This document shows positions 18,810 through 27,587 of a DNA stretch of 38,711 nucleotides, in pieces (the first letter of the stretch is position 1; every line of letters begins with the position of its first letter). This DNA is from an uncultured Flavobacteriales bacterium. Lineage in GTDB: Bacteria > Bacteroidota > Bacteroidia > Flavobacteriales > Flavobacteriaceae. The DNA is taken from contig CAJWBA010000019.1 of the NCBI GenBank assembly GCA_913020155.1, forward strand, positions 1 through 38,711. Direction: 5' to 3'. Made by a program: the position numbers and the translations under genes. The notes beneath the pieces are model-generated. The model had not been told where the DNA came from. It did not search any database and saw only the letters and a list, made by a program, of their open reading frames with translations.

Positions 18810-19139
18810 ATGAAAATTGATCTTCCTGAAAAACGATATTACACCATTGGAGAAGTTGCGAATGCCTTCAATGTAAACACCTCATTGTTGCGGTTTTGGG
18901 AAAAAGAATTTAAAGAAATTGAACCCAAAAAGAAAACTTCCGGTGTTCGGAAGTACACTCCCAAAGACGTAGATAACATTCAGCTTATTTATCACTTACT
19001 TAAAGAAAAAGGAATGACGATCGAGGGTGCCAAGAATCAATTGAAAGTTTCTAAAAGCACTGAACAAAACAAATTGTCACTTCTAAAAAAATTAGCAGGA
19101 ATCAAAAAAGAACTCGAGGATATACGAGACAACCTTTAA
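18810..19139 (+). CDS. MerR family transcriptional regulator
   Basis: This 109-residue protein has an N-terminal MerR-type winged helix (YYTIGEVANAFNVNTSLLRF, about 11-30). The wing segment GVRKYTPKDVDNIQLIYHLL follows, then a C-terminal Lys/Glu-rich helix for dimerisation. No effector-binding cysteines are visible. It is the second gene of the M23 operon, and this pairing next to alaS recurs in Bacteroidota. Target genes are unknown. Confidence 0.9.
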   Translation: MKIDLPEKRYYTIGEVANAFNVNTSLLRFWEKEFKEIEPKKKTSGVRKYTPKDVDNIQLIYHLLKEKGMTIEGAKNQLKVSKSTEQNKLSLLKKLAGIKKELEDIRDNL

Positions 19140-19141
19140 TC

Positions 19142-20446
19142 TTATTTTTTTCTGAAAAAAAGTGTGATTGGAATTCCTGTGAAGTCAAAAATTTCACGCA
19201 TTTGATTTTCTAAAAAACGCTTGTAGGGATCCTTTACGTATTGTGGTAGATTACAAAAAAATGCAAATTGCGGATGTTCGGTTGGCAGTTGAGTACAAAA
19301 CTTGATCTTTACATGTTTTCCTTTGTATGCCGGAGGTGGTTTACTTTCAATTACGGGTAATAAGATATCATTCAATTTTCTTGTTGGAACACGATTACTT
19401 CGGTTCTTGAAGACATCAACTGAAGTTTCAATTGCTTTGAAGATCCGTTGCTTGGAAAGTGAGGACACAAAAACAATGGGTACGTCTACAAAAGGTGCTG
19501 TTTGTTTTCTTATTTGCTCTTCAAAAGCTTTGGTCGTTTTATGGTCTTTTTCAACCAAATCCCATTTATTTACCAAAATGATAATTCCTTTGTTGTTTCG
19601 ATGTGCTAACCAAAATATGTTTTGTACTTGTCCATCAAAGCCTCGGGTTGCATCTACTACTAAAATACATACATCACAATGTTCAATTGCACGTACTGAT
19701 CGCATTACAGAATAGAACTCAATGTCTTCTTTTACCTTTGCTTTTCGGCGAATACCTGCGGTGTCAATTAAATTAAATTCGAAACCAAAACGATTGTATC
19801 GAGTGTCTATGCTATCTCTAGTTGTTCCTGCAATATCTGTTACGATGTAACGATCTTCTCCAATCAAAGCATTGATAAACGAGGACTTACCAGCATTGGG
19901 GCGCCCTACCACTGCAAAACGCGGGACATCGTCGTCATTGGTTTCGGTTTCTTCTGGAAGTGCTTTGACCAGATCATCAAGCAATTCGCCAGAACCCCCT
20001 CCGTTGTTCCCCGAAATAGAATATATTTTTTCAAAACCAAGACTATAAAACTCTACAGCACCGTCTTGACGCATGGCGTTATCTACTTTATTTACAGCCA
20101 AGAAAACCGGTTTCCTAGACCGACGAAGTAATTGTGCAACTTCTTCGTCCATCCCAGTAACTCCCGTTTCAACTTCAACCATGAAAATGATAGCATCTGC
20201 TTCTTCAATGGCTAATTCTACTTGTTTGTCAATTTCTTTTTCAAAAACATCATCACTTCCGACTACATAACCTCCCGTATCTATGAGAGAAAAATCTCTT
20301 CCGTTCCAGTCGGTTTTACCGTAATGACGATCACGAGTCACTCCACTAACGGCATCAACAATCGCCTCTCTTTTTTGAATCATTCGATTGAAAAAAGTCG
20401 ATTTTCCAACATTGGGTCTTCCCACTATGGCAACAATTGCGCTCAT
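19142..20446 (-). CDS. der: Ribosome biogenesis GTPase Der (EngA)
   Basis: This 434-residue double GTPase acts in 50S subunit maturation. The first G domain has GRPNVGKST (G1) and DTGGY (G3). The second has GRPNAGKSS and DTAGI. Each domain carries an NKxD motif (NKVDN and NKWDL). The C-terminal KH-like domain ends FDFTGIPITLFFRKK, the usual Der tail. The gene lies downstream of era on the same strand, 74 bases apart, and converges with the MerR gene with a two-base gap. Confidence 0.98.
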   Translation of the reverse strand: MSAIVAIVGRPNVGKSTFFNRMIQKREAIVDAVSGVTRDRHYGKTDWNGRDFSLIDTGGYVVGSDDVFEKEIDKQVELAIEEADAIIFMVEVETGVTGMDEEVAQLLRRSRKPVFLAVNKVDNAMRQDGAVEFYSLGFEKIYSISGNNGGGSGELLDDLVKALPEETETNDDDVPRFAVVGRPNAGKSSFINALIGEDRYIVTDIAGTTRDSIDTRYNRFGFEFNLIDTAGIRRKAKVKEDIEFYSVMRSVRAIEHCDVCILVVDATRGFDGQVQNIFWLAHRNNKGIIILVNKWDLVEKDHKTTKAFEEQIRKQTAPFVDVPIVFVSSLSKQRIFKAIETSVDVFKNRSNRVPTRKLNDILLPVIESKPPPAYKGKHVKIKFCTQLPTEHPQFAFFCNLPQYVKDPYKRFLENQMREIFDFTGIPITLFFRKK

Positions 20447-20466
20447 TTGAATTATTTTTTGAATTG

Positions 20467-20474
20467 CAAAAATA
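20467..20474 (-). promoter_or_regulatory. Candidate -7 box for der
   Basis: Read on the minus strand this is TATTTTTG, an exact TAnnTTTG match 20 bases upstream of the der start. It suggests der can be transcribed separately from era, although no well-spaced -33 element is evident. Confidence 0.35.
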
Positions 20475-20520
20475 ACATTTTTACAAGGATTAAACGGTGT
20501 TTATTGCAGCGGAATCCTTT

Positions 20521-21405
20521 TTAATGTTTGTATCCAAAACGTTTGAGTTGGGCAATATTATTTCGCCAATCCTTATTGACTTTTACATACAACTCCAAGT
20601 GGACTTTTTTACCAAAAAAAGCTTGAAGAGTTTTTCTAGCCCCTACTCCTACTCGTTTAAGAGCGGTTCCTTTGTGACCAATAATGATCCCTTTTTGGGT
20701 ATCCCGTTCAACCATAATTACCGAACGTATCTTGATAATCTTTTCTTCTTCGAAAAAATCTTCCGTATCTACCTCTACCGAATATGGTATTTCTTTAGAA
20801 TAATACTGAAGAATTTGCTCGCGGATGGCTTCATTAACGAAAAAACGCTCCGGTTTGTCCGTCAATTGATCTTTTGGATAATAGGTTGGTCCTTCAGGAA
20901 GTTTTTCAATAATATAATCCAAAACTTGTTTGACAGAAAAACCTGTAATTGCTGAGATCGGAAAAACCTCTGCCATCGGAAGCATTTCTTTCCAAAAAGC
21001 AATCGTCGTTATCAGGGTATCTTGATCAGCAGTATCAATCTTGTTTATTAGGAGTAAAAGTGGAATTTTAGAGCCTTTAATTTTCTCAAAAAAGTCAGTA
21101 TCTTTCATTTCCTTTTCTCCAATTTCAACCATATAGATTAAAATATCGGCATCATCCAAAGCAATTTTCACAAAGTCCATCATTGAAGATTGCATCTCGT
21201 AGCTTGGCTTGATGACTCCTGGTGTATCAGAAAGCACCATCTGATAGTCATCACCATTGATGATTCCCAGGATACGATGACGTGTTGTTTGCGCCTTTGA
21301 AGTTATGATAGAGAGACGTTCACCTACCCATGAATTCATCAATGTAGACTTCCCAACATTGGGATTTCCAACAATGGTAACAAAACCTGATTTGTGTTTT
21401 TTCAT
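20521..21405 (-). CDS. era: GTPase Era
   Basis: Era binds 16S rRNA and checks 30S subunit maturation. The 294-residue protein starts MKKHKSGFVTIVGNPNVGKS, giving the G1 loop at 13-20, then the G3 motif SDTPGV and the G4 motif NKID. The C-terminal KH domain has the GxxG loop in IIGHKGTALKRVG. I place the start at the ATG at 21405. The frame stays open upstream to 21519, but that part would run through the initiator tRNA on the other strand and is not coding. Confidence 0.97.
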   Translation of the reverse strand: MKKHKSGFVTIVGNPNVGKSTLMNSWVGERLSIITSKAQTTRHRILGIINGDDYQMVLSDTPGVIKPSYEMQSSMMDFVKIALDDADILIYMVEIGEKEMKDTDFFEKIKGSKIPLLLLINKIDTADQDTLITTIAFWKEMLPMAEVFPISAITGFSVKQVLDYIIEKLPEGPTYYPKDQLTDKPERFFVNEAIREQILQYYSKEIPYSVEVDTEDFFEEEKIIKIRSVIMVERDTQKGIIIGHKGTALKRVGVGARKTLQAFFGKKVHLELYVKVNKDWRNNIAQLKRFGYKH

Positions 21406-21415
21406 ATATTTTGCA

Positions 21416-21423
21416 CAAATGTA
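21416..21423 (-). promoter_or_regulatory. -7 box for era
   Basis: On the minus strand this reads TACATTTG, an exact TAnnTTTG match 10 bases before the era ATG. It implies a nearly leaderless transcript, back to back with the tRNA promoter. Confidence 0.42.
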
Positions 21424-21466
21424 CATAGTTCCCAAGAAGTAAGTAGGTTGTTGAAGAATAAGTTTA

Positions 21467-21474
21467 TATATTTG
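21467..21474 (+). promoter_or_regulatory. -7 box for the initiator tRNA
   Basis: TATATTTG followed by C matches TAnnTTTG exactly. A TTG at 21448-21450 lies 16 bases upstream and may be the -33 element. Transcription should start a few bases before the tRNA 5' end at 21484. Confidence 0.55.
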
Positions 21475-21483
21475 CACCCACAA

Positions 21484-21556
<73 letters not shown>

Positions 21557-21566
21557 CTAAAACAAT

Positions 21567-21603
21567 AAAACGGTTATACTTTTATAAAGTGTAACCGTTT
21601 TTT
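21567..21603 (+). terminator. Rho-independent terminator after the tRNA
   Basis: A 16-base-pair stem (arms 21567-21582 and 21586-21601, one T-G wobble) with a three-base TAT loop ends in a run of six T (21598-21603). It follows the tRNA by ten bases and should end its transcript. Confidence 0.85.
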
Positions 21604-21653
21604 ACATTTATGCACAATAAGAAAAAGAAGTAGTCGTTAAAAAATAGAATCGG

Positions 21654-22541
21654 ATGAAAAAATCAATTTTATTATTCACTTTCTTACTAACGATTCTTAG
21701 TAGTTGTAAAAAAGACGATAATAAAAATCCAGGGGAATGTTACTCAAATAATAATGCACATTCCATAGTTCACGATGGTGTCAATAGAGAGTATGTTTTA
21801 TTCATACCCAATTCATATGATGGAACATCCTCTGTTCCACTAATGCTGAATTTTCATGGGTTTGGTGGTATTGCAAATGATTATCTGCAAGAAGCAGATA
21901 TGCGCTCATTGGCAGAAGCTGACACTTTTATTTTAATCTATCCTCAAGGTAGTTGTTTAGATGGCTTATCTCATTGGAACGCTTGTCCATTAGGAGGAGA
22001 CAATAAAAGTGATGCTGATGATTTTAGTTTTGTTGAAGCCATAATAAATGAGATTTCATCTCAGTATAATGTAGATATGGAGAGAATTTATGCTGCAGGA
22101 TACTCTAACGGTGGTATGATGGCATATGGACTTGCAAATTATAAAAGTGATTTAGTTGCTGCGGTAGCATCCGTTTCCGGAGTAATGTTAGAATGTACAG
22201 GATCTATCAGTCATCCTATGCCGGTAGTACATCTTCATGGAACCTCTGATGGTGTTATTCCATATAACGGGAGTAGTGATTGGAGCTCTGTACAAAGCAC
22301 GTTAGACTATTGGATTAATTTTAACAATACTATTACATCTCCAACTGTAAGTAGTGACAATAGCGGAGGAATGTCAATTGAACATTATGTCTATGACCAG
22401 GGAGATAGCTCAGTCTCTGTTGAGCATTATAAATATATAGGAGCAGATCATGTTTGGTTTAACGCAATTTACCAACATCAGAGCACATCTGAATTGGTTT
22501 GGAGTTTTGTATCCAGATACGATATTAATGGATTGAGATAA
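21654..22541 (+). CDS. PHB depolymerase/feruloyl esterase-type lipoprotein
   Basis: This 295-residue alpha/beta hydrolase resembles the extracellular polyhydroxybutyrate depolymerase and feruloyl esterase family (LpqC/COG3509). It has a lipoprotein signal with LSSC (Cys18) and a Lys-Asp-rich tether. The oxyanion region is LNFHGFGG, the nucleophile Ser151 lies in AGYSNGGMMA, Asp199 in HGTSDGVIPY and His266 in GADHVW, giving a complete triad. It lacks a T9SS sorting domain, so it is probably a cell-surface or periplasmic esterase. Its real substrate is open. It stands alone between the tRNA terminator and a long spacer. Confidence 0.87.
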   Translation: MKKSILLFTFLLTILSSCKKDDNKNPGECYSNNNAHSIVHDGVNREYVLFIPNSYDGTSSVPLMLNFHGFGGIANDYLQEADMRSLAEADTFILIYPQGSCLDGLSHWNACPLGGDNKSDADDFSFVEAIINEISSQYNVDMERIYAAGYSNGGMMAYGLANYKSDLVAAVASVSGVMLECTGSISHPMPVVHLHGTSDGVIPYNGSSDWSSVQSTLDYWINFNNTITSPTVSSDNSGGMSIEHYVYDQGDSSVSVEHYKYIGADHVWFNAIYQHQSTSELVWSFVSRYDINGLR

Positions 22542-22895
22542 AGAATAAAGGTCACACTAATGGATGTAAATTCTTGTCTTTTGATATGGTCCTTGTTATT
22601 AAAATTGTTTCTAAAAAATCTCTTAGTTTAAAACTAATGTTCGACATTTCAATAGAGTTATCTGGTAAAACATTAAAAATACAGGTTTACAAAATTATCT
22701 TAAAAAATTGGTGTCACAATTTCCAATTTATCATTCATTAAAAAAAGAAAAGCAAAAGCAATAAGAATCTCAACACTTAAATCTATATGTAAATTATTGG
22801 ATTGACTACCTGGAAATATTATGAGTTTAGATTAATTTGTAACAATTATGCAAATTGATCGTCAAACAAATGAATAAAAATTTAAAAACTTTACG
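22542..22895. other. Long AT-rich intergenic region
   Basis: I find no convincing gene in these 354 bases; the longest short frame (ATG at 22560) is 23 hydrophobic codons without support. No exact -7 box is seen. An inverted repeat AATTTG-N11-CAAATT at 22835-22857, about 40 bases before the next gene, may be an operator. Confidence 0.4.
22835..22857. promoter_or_regulatory. Inverted repeat, possible operator
   Basis: AATTTG (22835-22840) and CAAATT (22852-22857) are perfect 6-base inverted arms with an 11-base spacer, about 38 bases upstream of the LolA-like gene. The length is weak evidence in AT-rich DNA. Confidence 0.25.
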
Positions 22896-23663
22896 ATGAA
22901 AAAAATTTTACTATTAGCAATAGCTATTTCCACAAGTATAAATGTTAACTCCCAAACTGCCGAAGAAATTCTGACAAATTATTTTGAAATCACAGGAGGT
23001 GTTGAGAAATACGCAAAGTTAGATGGAATAAAGATGAGTATTAAAGTAAATCAAGGAGGAATGGAAATACCTTTTGAAGTCACTCAGTTGAAAAATGGTA
23101 ACCAAATGACCGTGATTAATTTTCAAGGTTTAGAGCTTAAACAAGGAGTTTTTGATGGCGAAGTATTGTGGAACACTAATTTTCAGACACAAAAAGCCGA
23201 AAAAAGTGATCAAGAATCTACTGATAATATGAAACTTGAAGCACTAGATTTCCCTGATCCTTTTTACAACTATAAAGAAAAAGGGTATACAGTTGAGTTG
23301 TTAGGTAATGAAGATTTGGAAGGAACAGAAACTTATAAAATTAAATTGACTAAAAAACAAATGACTGTAGATGGAAAAAAAGTTGAAAATTCAAGTATCT
23401 ACTTTTTTGATGCAGAAAATTTTGTCCCAATAGTCATTCATTCCGAAATAAAAACGGGGCCTAACAAAGGAATGATGTCAGAAACAAAACTAAGTGATTA
23501 TCAAGAAGTTGAAGGACTGTTTTTCGCGTTTTCTCAGGTTCAAGGAATAAAAGATGGGGTTGGTCAACCTCTTACTATTGATAAAATTGAATTAAATCCA
23601 ACTGTAGATGCTAGTGCTTTTAAATTTCCAGAAGAAATTAAAGAACAAGGAAATAAAAAATAA
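22896..23663 (+). CDS. Periplasmic LolA-like (outer-membrane lipoprotein-sorting type) protein
   Basis: This 255-residue secreted protein has signal MKKILLLAIAISTSINVNSQ. The mature part starts TAEEILTNYFEITGGVEKYA, followed by alternating strands (GVFDGEVLWNTN; YKIKLTKKQMTVDGKKV; YFFDAENFVPIVIHSEIKTG). This is the layout of flavobacterial proteins annotated as outer-membrane lipoprotein-sorting proteins, a half-barrel fold related to LolA. Real lipoprotein transport is unproven, because many such proteins lie beside secreted enzymes. It precedes the BNR/VPS10 protein by 77 bases, and the two may form an operon. Confidence 0.75.
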   Translation: MKKILLLAIAISTSINVNSQTAEEILTNYFEITGGVEKYAKLDGIKMSIKVNQGGMEIPFEVTQLKNGNQMTVINFQGLELKQGVFDGEVLWNTNFQTQKAEKSDQESTDNMKLEALDFPDPFYNYKEKGYTVELLGNEDLEGTETYKIKLTKKQMTVDGKKVENSSIYFFDAENFVPIVIHSEIKTGPNKGMMSETKLSDYQEVEGLFFAFSQVQGIKDGVGQPLTIDKIELNPTVDASAFKFPEEIKEQGNKK

Positions 23664-23740
23664 AACCATCATTAATAAAAAGAGTCTCCATAAATTTATT
23701 TAAGCCGTTTTTTTACCAACCAATCATAAAAATTAAAAAT

Positions 23741-26700
23741 ATGAAAAAACTAATACTCTTAGTTTTTGGTTTCGCATTGCTTCCTTTTAGTAGTAGAGCC
23801 CAAAACAACTCTTCCATTGAATTAAAAAATTTATTTGGGGATTTAAGAGCACGTCATATAGGACCTGCTTTAATGAGTGGACGGATAAATGACATGGAAC
23901 TTCATCCAACTAATAATCAAATTATTTATGCAGGAACAGCTGGTGGTGGTGTATGGAAATCTAATGATGCAGGTACTACTTTCAATCCAATATTTGATGA
24001 CCATAGCCAATCTATTGGAGCTGTAGCAATAGATCCTAATGATCCTGATAATGTGATTTATGTTGGAACAGGCGAAACTTGGACTAGAAATAGCGTTTCA
24101 TACGGAGACGGTTTATATAAATCAACAGACGGTGGTTCTAATTGGAAAAAACTTGGTTTTGATAAATCAGAACGAATAGCAAATATAATTATAAACCCAA
24201 AAAACTCTAAAGAAGTATATATTGCTGTGTTGGGAGCACTATGGTCAGACAGTGATGAACGCGGTGTTTATAAATCTTCTGACGGTGGTGAAACATGGAG
24301 AAAAATACTATATGTTAACGAACAAACTGGAGCTGCAGACATGACCATGGATCCCGAAGATCCCTCTATTATATATGCTTCAATGTGGGAATTTAGAAGA
24401 ACAGCTTGGTCTTTCTCGTCTGGTGGCGAGAACAGTGCATTGTATAAATCTACAGATGCTGGGAAAACATGGAATAAAATTCATAATGGGTTTCCTGACG
24501 GACAATTAGGTAGATTAGCCATTGCGGTGGCTCCATCTGATTCTAATGTTTTATATACAGTGATTGAAGCTGAAGATTCGAAACGAAAGGGTTTGTATAA
24601 AAGTGATGATGCAGGGGCTAATTGGAAACAATTAAACAATGATTTTGGTATTACAGTTCGTCCATTTTATTTTTCAAGAATCACTGTAGATCCAAGAAAT
24701 CCTGATATTCTTGTAAAAGGTGGCCTTACAGGCTCCATTTCAAAAGATGGTGGTAAAACATTTAAATCATTAGGAAATATGCATAGTGATATTCATGATA
24801 TAGTATTTGATATTCATGATTCTGACAGAATGTACGCAGGAACAGATGGAGGTGTATATCGTTCATGGAATGGAGGTACAACAATGGAAATTGTAGAAAA
24901 CTTACCATTATCACAATTTTATCATATAAGTGTTGATGAAGCAGAACCTTACAATATTTACGGAGGACTTCAAGATAACGGTTCTTGGTATGGGCCATCT
25001 TCATCGAGTGGAGGAATTAATGCAGGTGATTGGAGTTCTATTGGACCTGGTGATGGCTTTAGAGTATTAAAACATCCAACAAAAAATATTATTTATTCAG
25101 AAATGCAAGGTGCAGAAAACGTTTGGAGATATGATGTTGATAATAGACTAGTTAAGACAATTCAGCCCTTAGAACAGTCAGGTTACGAAGATTTACGTTT
25201 TAATTGGAATGCACCTATGGCTATAAGCGCTCATCAACCAGATCGTTTTTATATGGGTAGTCAGTTTCTTCACAAATCTGAAGATATGGGAGATACTTGG
25301 AAAATTATTTCTCCTGATTTATCTACTAATAACTCAACGAAACAACAACAAGTAGATTCAGGAGGATTATCAATGGATAATTCTGGAGCAGAAAATCACA
25401 CAACAATTTTTACAATAGCAGAATCTCCTCTAGACGAAAATATTATATGGGTAGGTACTGACGACGGAAATGTTCAAGTAACAAAAGATGGTGGGAAAAA
25501 CTGGCAGAATGTTGTGAGTAATGTTCAAGGGTTGCCAAGCAATACTTGGACCTATCACATAGAGGCTAGTGTTCATGGAAAAGGAATAGCATATGCCGTT
25601 TTTGATGGTCATAATAGTGGTGATATGCAACCATATGTATACAAAACAATAGATTTTGGGATGACTTGGACTAATATAATTACAGACAATGTTATTGGTA
25701 CATCCAGAAATATTCAGGAAGACTATGAAAATGAAAACTTGTTGTTTTTAGGAACTGAATTCGGACTTTATATTACCGCTGATGGAGGTAATCATTGGGA
25801 AAGATTCACTAAAAATGTACCACCAGTTGCAGTTCATTTTATTGACCTCCAAAAACAAACCAATGATTTAGTTTTAGGAACACATGGAAGAGGTATTATT
25901 ATAATTGAAGATATTTCACCTTTACGTGAAATCACCACTGAAGTTTTAAAAGCTAAACTTCATTTTTTTAACTCTAAACCAATGAAATTATCTGATGAAA
26001 GTGGATTTTCAGGAAGTTTTGGGTCTGAAACTCAATTTGTTGGAGAAAATGCTAACAGATCACCTCAAATAAAATATTTATTACCTAAACGACATACATT
26101 TGGAAAGATGATCATGGAAATAAAGGATAGCAAAGGTGAAGTTATTTCTAAATTAACACCAGGGAAATCTAAAGGGATTAATATTGTGAGTTGGTCAGGA
26201 ACCATTAGACAACCTAAAATTGCTAAGGGGAAAACCCTTGCATTTGGCGGTTTTGCTACGCCTAGAGTACAGGCTGGGTCATATACGGCAGTCATAACAA
26301 AAGGCAAAGAAGTGTATGAGCATTCCTTTGAAATCGTTTATGATAAGAGATCAAGTTTAACTTCGGCAGATAGAAAGATGAAATACGATATAATATCTAA
26401 GATGTATAACATGACTGAAGATTTGGCTTACATGGTGTATCAAATTGATGCTTTTGTTGAATCACCCAAGACAAAAGGTAAACTAAAATTAAAATTAAAT
26501 GAACTTAAGAAAACTTTAGTAATTACAACTGGGGATAATTATGTTAGTAGTGCTAAACCCGAGTTAAGAGAGAAGTTAGCGGATTTATTTAGTAAAATTA
26601 TTGGAAGTTATGATAAACCTTCAAATTCTGAATCAGAATTTTTGTCAATTATTGAAAATCGTTATTTGAAAGCTAAAGAAGACTTTGATAAGATTTCAGA

Positions 26701-26758
26701 AAAAATAAAATCTAAGGAGGATATCAAACTTAAAACTTTTGAAGAATTTACAGAGTAA
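23741..26758 (+). CDS. Secreted BNR/VPS10-type beta-propeller protein
   Basis: This 1005-residue protein has signal MKKLILLVFGFALLPFSSRA. Residues about 30-720 are filled with Asp-box (BNR) repeats of the S-x-D-x-G-x-x-W type. Clear copies are SNDAGTTF, STDGGSNW, SSDGGETW, STDAGKTW, SDDAGANW, SKDGGKTF, SEDMGDTW, TKDGGKNW, TIDFGMTW and TADGGNHW. This pattern fits a sortilin/VPS10-like or two-propeller xyloglucanase-like fold. The region from about 735 is a beta-sandwich-like part and then a Lys-rich helical tail. No T9SS sorting domain ends it. Proteins of this size and layout are common in marine Bacteroidota and are often called glycosyl hydrolases, but I see no catalytic signature that proves this. 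Confidence 0.85.
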   Translation: MKKLILLVFGFALLPFSSRAQNNSSIELKNLFGDLRARHIGPALMSGRINDMELHPTNNQIIYAGTAGGGVWKSNDAGTTFNPIFDDHSQSIGAVAIDPNDPDNVIYVGTGETWTRNSVSYGDGLYKSTDGGSNWKKLGFDKSERIANIIINPKNSKEVYIAVLGALWSDSDERGVYKSSDGGETWRKILYVNEQTGAADMTMDPEDPSIIYASMWEFRRTAWSFSSGGENSALYKSTDAGKTWNKIHNGFPDGQLGRLAIAVAPSDSNVLYTVIEAEDSKRKGLYKSDDAGANWKQLNNDFGITVRPFYFSRITVDPRNPDILVKGGLTGSISKDGGKTFKSLGNMHSDIHDIVFDIHDSDRMYAGTDGGVYRSWNGGTTMEIVENLPLSQFYHISVDEAEPYNIYGGLQDNGSWYGPSSSSGGINAGDWSSIGPGDGFRVLKHPTKNIIYSEMQGAENVWRYDVDNRLVKTIQPLEQSGYEDLRFNWNAPMAISAHQPDRFYMGSQFLHKSEDMGDTWKIISPDLSTNNSTKQQQVDSGGLSMDNSGAENHTTIFTIAESPLDENIIWVGTDDGNVQVTKDGGKNWQNVVSNVQGLPSNTWTYHIEASVHGKGIAYAVFDGHNSGDMQPYVYKTIDFGMTWTNIITDNVIGTSRNIQEDYENENLLFLGTEFGLYITADGGNHWERFTKNVPPVAVHFIDLQKQTNDLVLGTHGRGIIIIEDISPLREITTEVLKAKLHFFNSKPMKLSDESGFSGSFGSETQFVGENANRSPQIKYLLPKRHTFGKMIMEIKDSKGEVISKLTPGKSKGINIVSWSGTIRQPKIAKGKTLAFGGFATPRVQAGSYTAVITKGKEVYEHSFEIVYDKRSSLTSADRKMKYDIISKMYNMTEDLAYMVYQIDAFVESPKTKGKLKLKLNELKKTLVITTGDNYVSSAKPELREKLADLFSKIIGSYDKPSNSESEFLSIIENRYLKAKEDFDKISEKIKSKEDIKLKTFEEFTE

Positions 26759-27006
26759 AAATTAAATTCGTTTTAGGTATTTCTCAATCGACTCGATCCC
26801 AGAAGTAAAAATATAATTACTGCTTTTAATTATGGAGGGAGCCATAAAGTACAGGAGGTCATTTTTGACCTCCTTTTTATTTTTAGTCCTTTTTATAACC
26901 TTATATCTAACATATTAAACTCAATTGACGTAATTGCCTATACCTGAGTAAAGGTTTTGTTCCAAAATTTCTAATTTAAATACCTTCTAATAAAAGATTT
27001 ACTTTA
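26759..27006. other. Convergent intergenic region with terminator
   Basis: Between the propeller gene and the minus-strand regulator lie 248 bases. The hairpin at 26853 is the only firm element. On the minus strand a 48-codon stop-free stretch (stop at 26762-26764) includes a 27-codon frame starting MAPSIIKSSNYIF. I cannot support it as a gene. Confidence 0.4.
26853..26879 (+). terminator. Rho-independent terminator after the propeller gene
   Basis: A perfect 9-base-pair stem (AGGAGGTCA with TGACCTCCT), a TTTT loop and a run of T (TTTTTATTTTTA) lie about 95 bases after the stop of the propeller gene. This is the second clear intrinsic terminator in the window. Confidence 0.8.
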
Positions 27007-27198
27007 TTAATTTAGGGTAGTTTGAACAAATCTTCTAATACAATTTAGGGTTTTTGCAATTTTTAGGGCTAGCACAGTCGACGGAACATAAACCCCGTTC
27101 TCAACAGCATTAATACTTTTTCTTGAAGCTTCTGCTTTAAATGAGAGTTCTTGTTGAGTTAAGCCAGAAGACTTCCTCTTTTCTTGTAAATTATTCAA
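27007..27198 (-). pseudogene. XRE-family HTH regulator with shifted C-terminus
   Basis: The 63-residue reading begins (TTG at 27198) MNNLQEKRKSSGLTQQELSF and carries a complete helix-turn-helix ending ENGVYVPSTVLALKIAKTLNC. Small regulators of this YozG-like family normally continue C-S-x-E-D-L/I-F. Here the annotated frame gives CIRRFVQTTLN, but the next frame, from 27038, reads LEDLFKLP and stops at 27012. A two-base deletion (or one-base insertion) just after Cys, near 27037-27040, explains this. The DNA-binding part is intact, so the protein may still work. It lies 26 bases after the small membrane-protein gene, and the two are probably co-transcribed. Confidence 0.7.
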
Positions 27199-27224
27199 AA
27201 GTTTAATATCGTTCTTACCTTTAG

Positions 27225-27587
27225 TTATTCTTTTTCATATTTTTCAACGGCATCAGTTAATTCTTTTCCAGTATTTTGATAGAGATAACAAGCTATAATT
27301 GTTCCTATTCCGATAAATCCAACCAAAGAACTGATACCTTTTAACATACTTCCAATTGCAAAATGTCCCAAAAAGTATAAACCTATACCAACAAAGATCG
27401 TGATAACTCCGTTTCTCCGATAATCTATGGGTTCTTTATTTCTTTCTTCAAAAATATTCAACAATTTATCTAATTTAGAAGAATCATCTAAATTTTTAGA
27501 TATCTCTAAAACACTTTCTCTCTTTCCTTTCGCATCCTTATACATCCAGACAAATACTGCAACTGAAATTATAATTCCGGTAAGCAT
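27225..27587 (-). CDS. Small membrane protein paired with the HTH regulator
   Basis: This 120-residue protein has an N-terminal membrane segment (LTGIIISVAVFVWMY) and a charged cytoplasmic part rich in Lys and Glu. A hairpin of two further helices follows (VITIFVGIGLYFLGHFAIG and SLVGFIGIGTIIACYLYQ). The layout resembles DUF6249-like small membrane proteins, but this is only an impression. The ATG at 27587 cuts the first helix short. The frame is open upstream to a TAA about 36 bases earlier, and the extra codons (NITIPIFV) would complete that helix. No ATG, GTG or TTG is found there, so the original start may be lost or non-standard. Together with the HTH gene it looks like a membrane protein/regulator pair. 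Confidence 0.6.
   Translation of the reverse strand: MLTGIIISVAVFVWMYKDAKGKRESVLEISKNLDDSSKLDKLLNIFEERNKEPIDYRRNGVITIFVGIGLYFLGHFAIGSMLKGISSLVGFIGIGTIIACYLYQNTGKELTDAVEKYEKE

Noticed and set aside
20497-20955. 152-codon frame antisense to era
   Set aside because: It is a Phe/Tyr-rich shadow of the Era KH-domain coding region.
22560-22631. 23-codon hydrophobic frame
   Set aside because: It is too short, with no upstream signal or family match.
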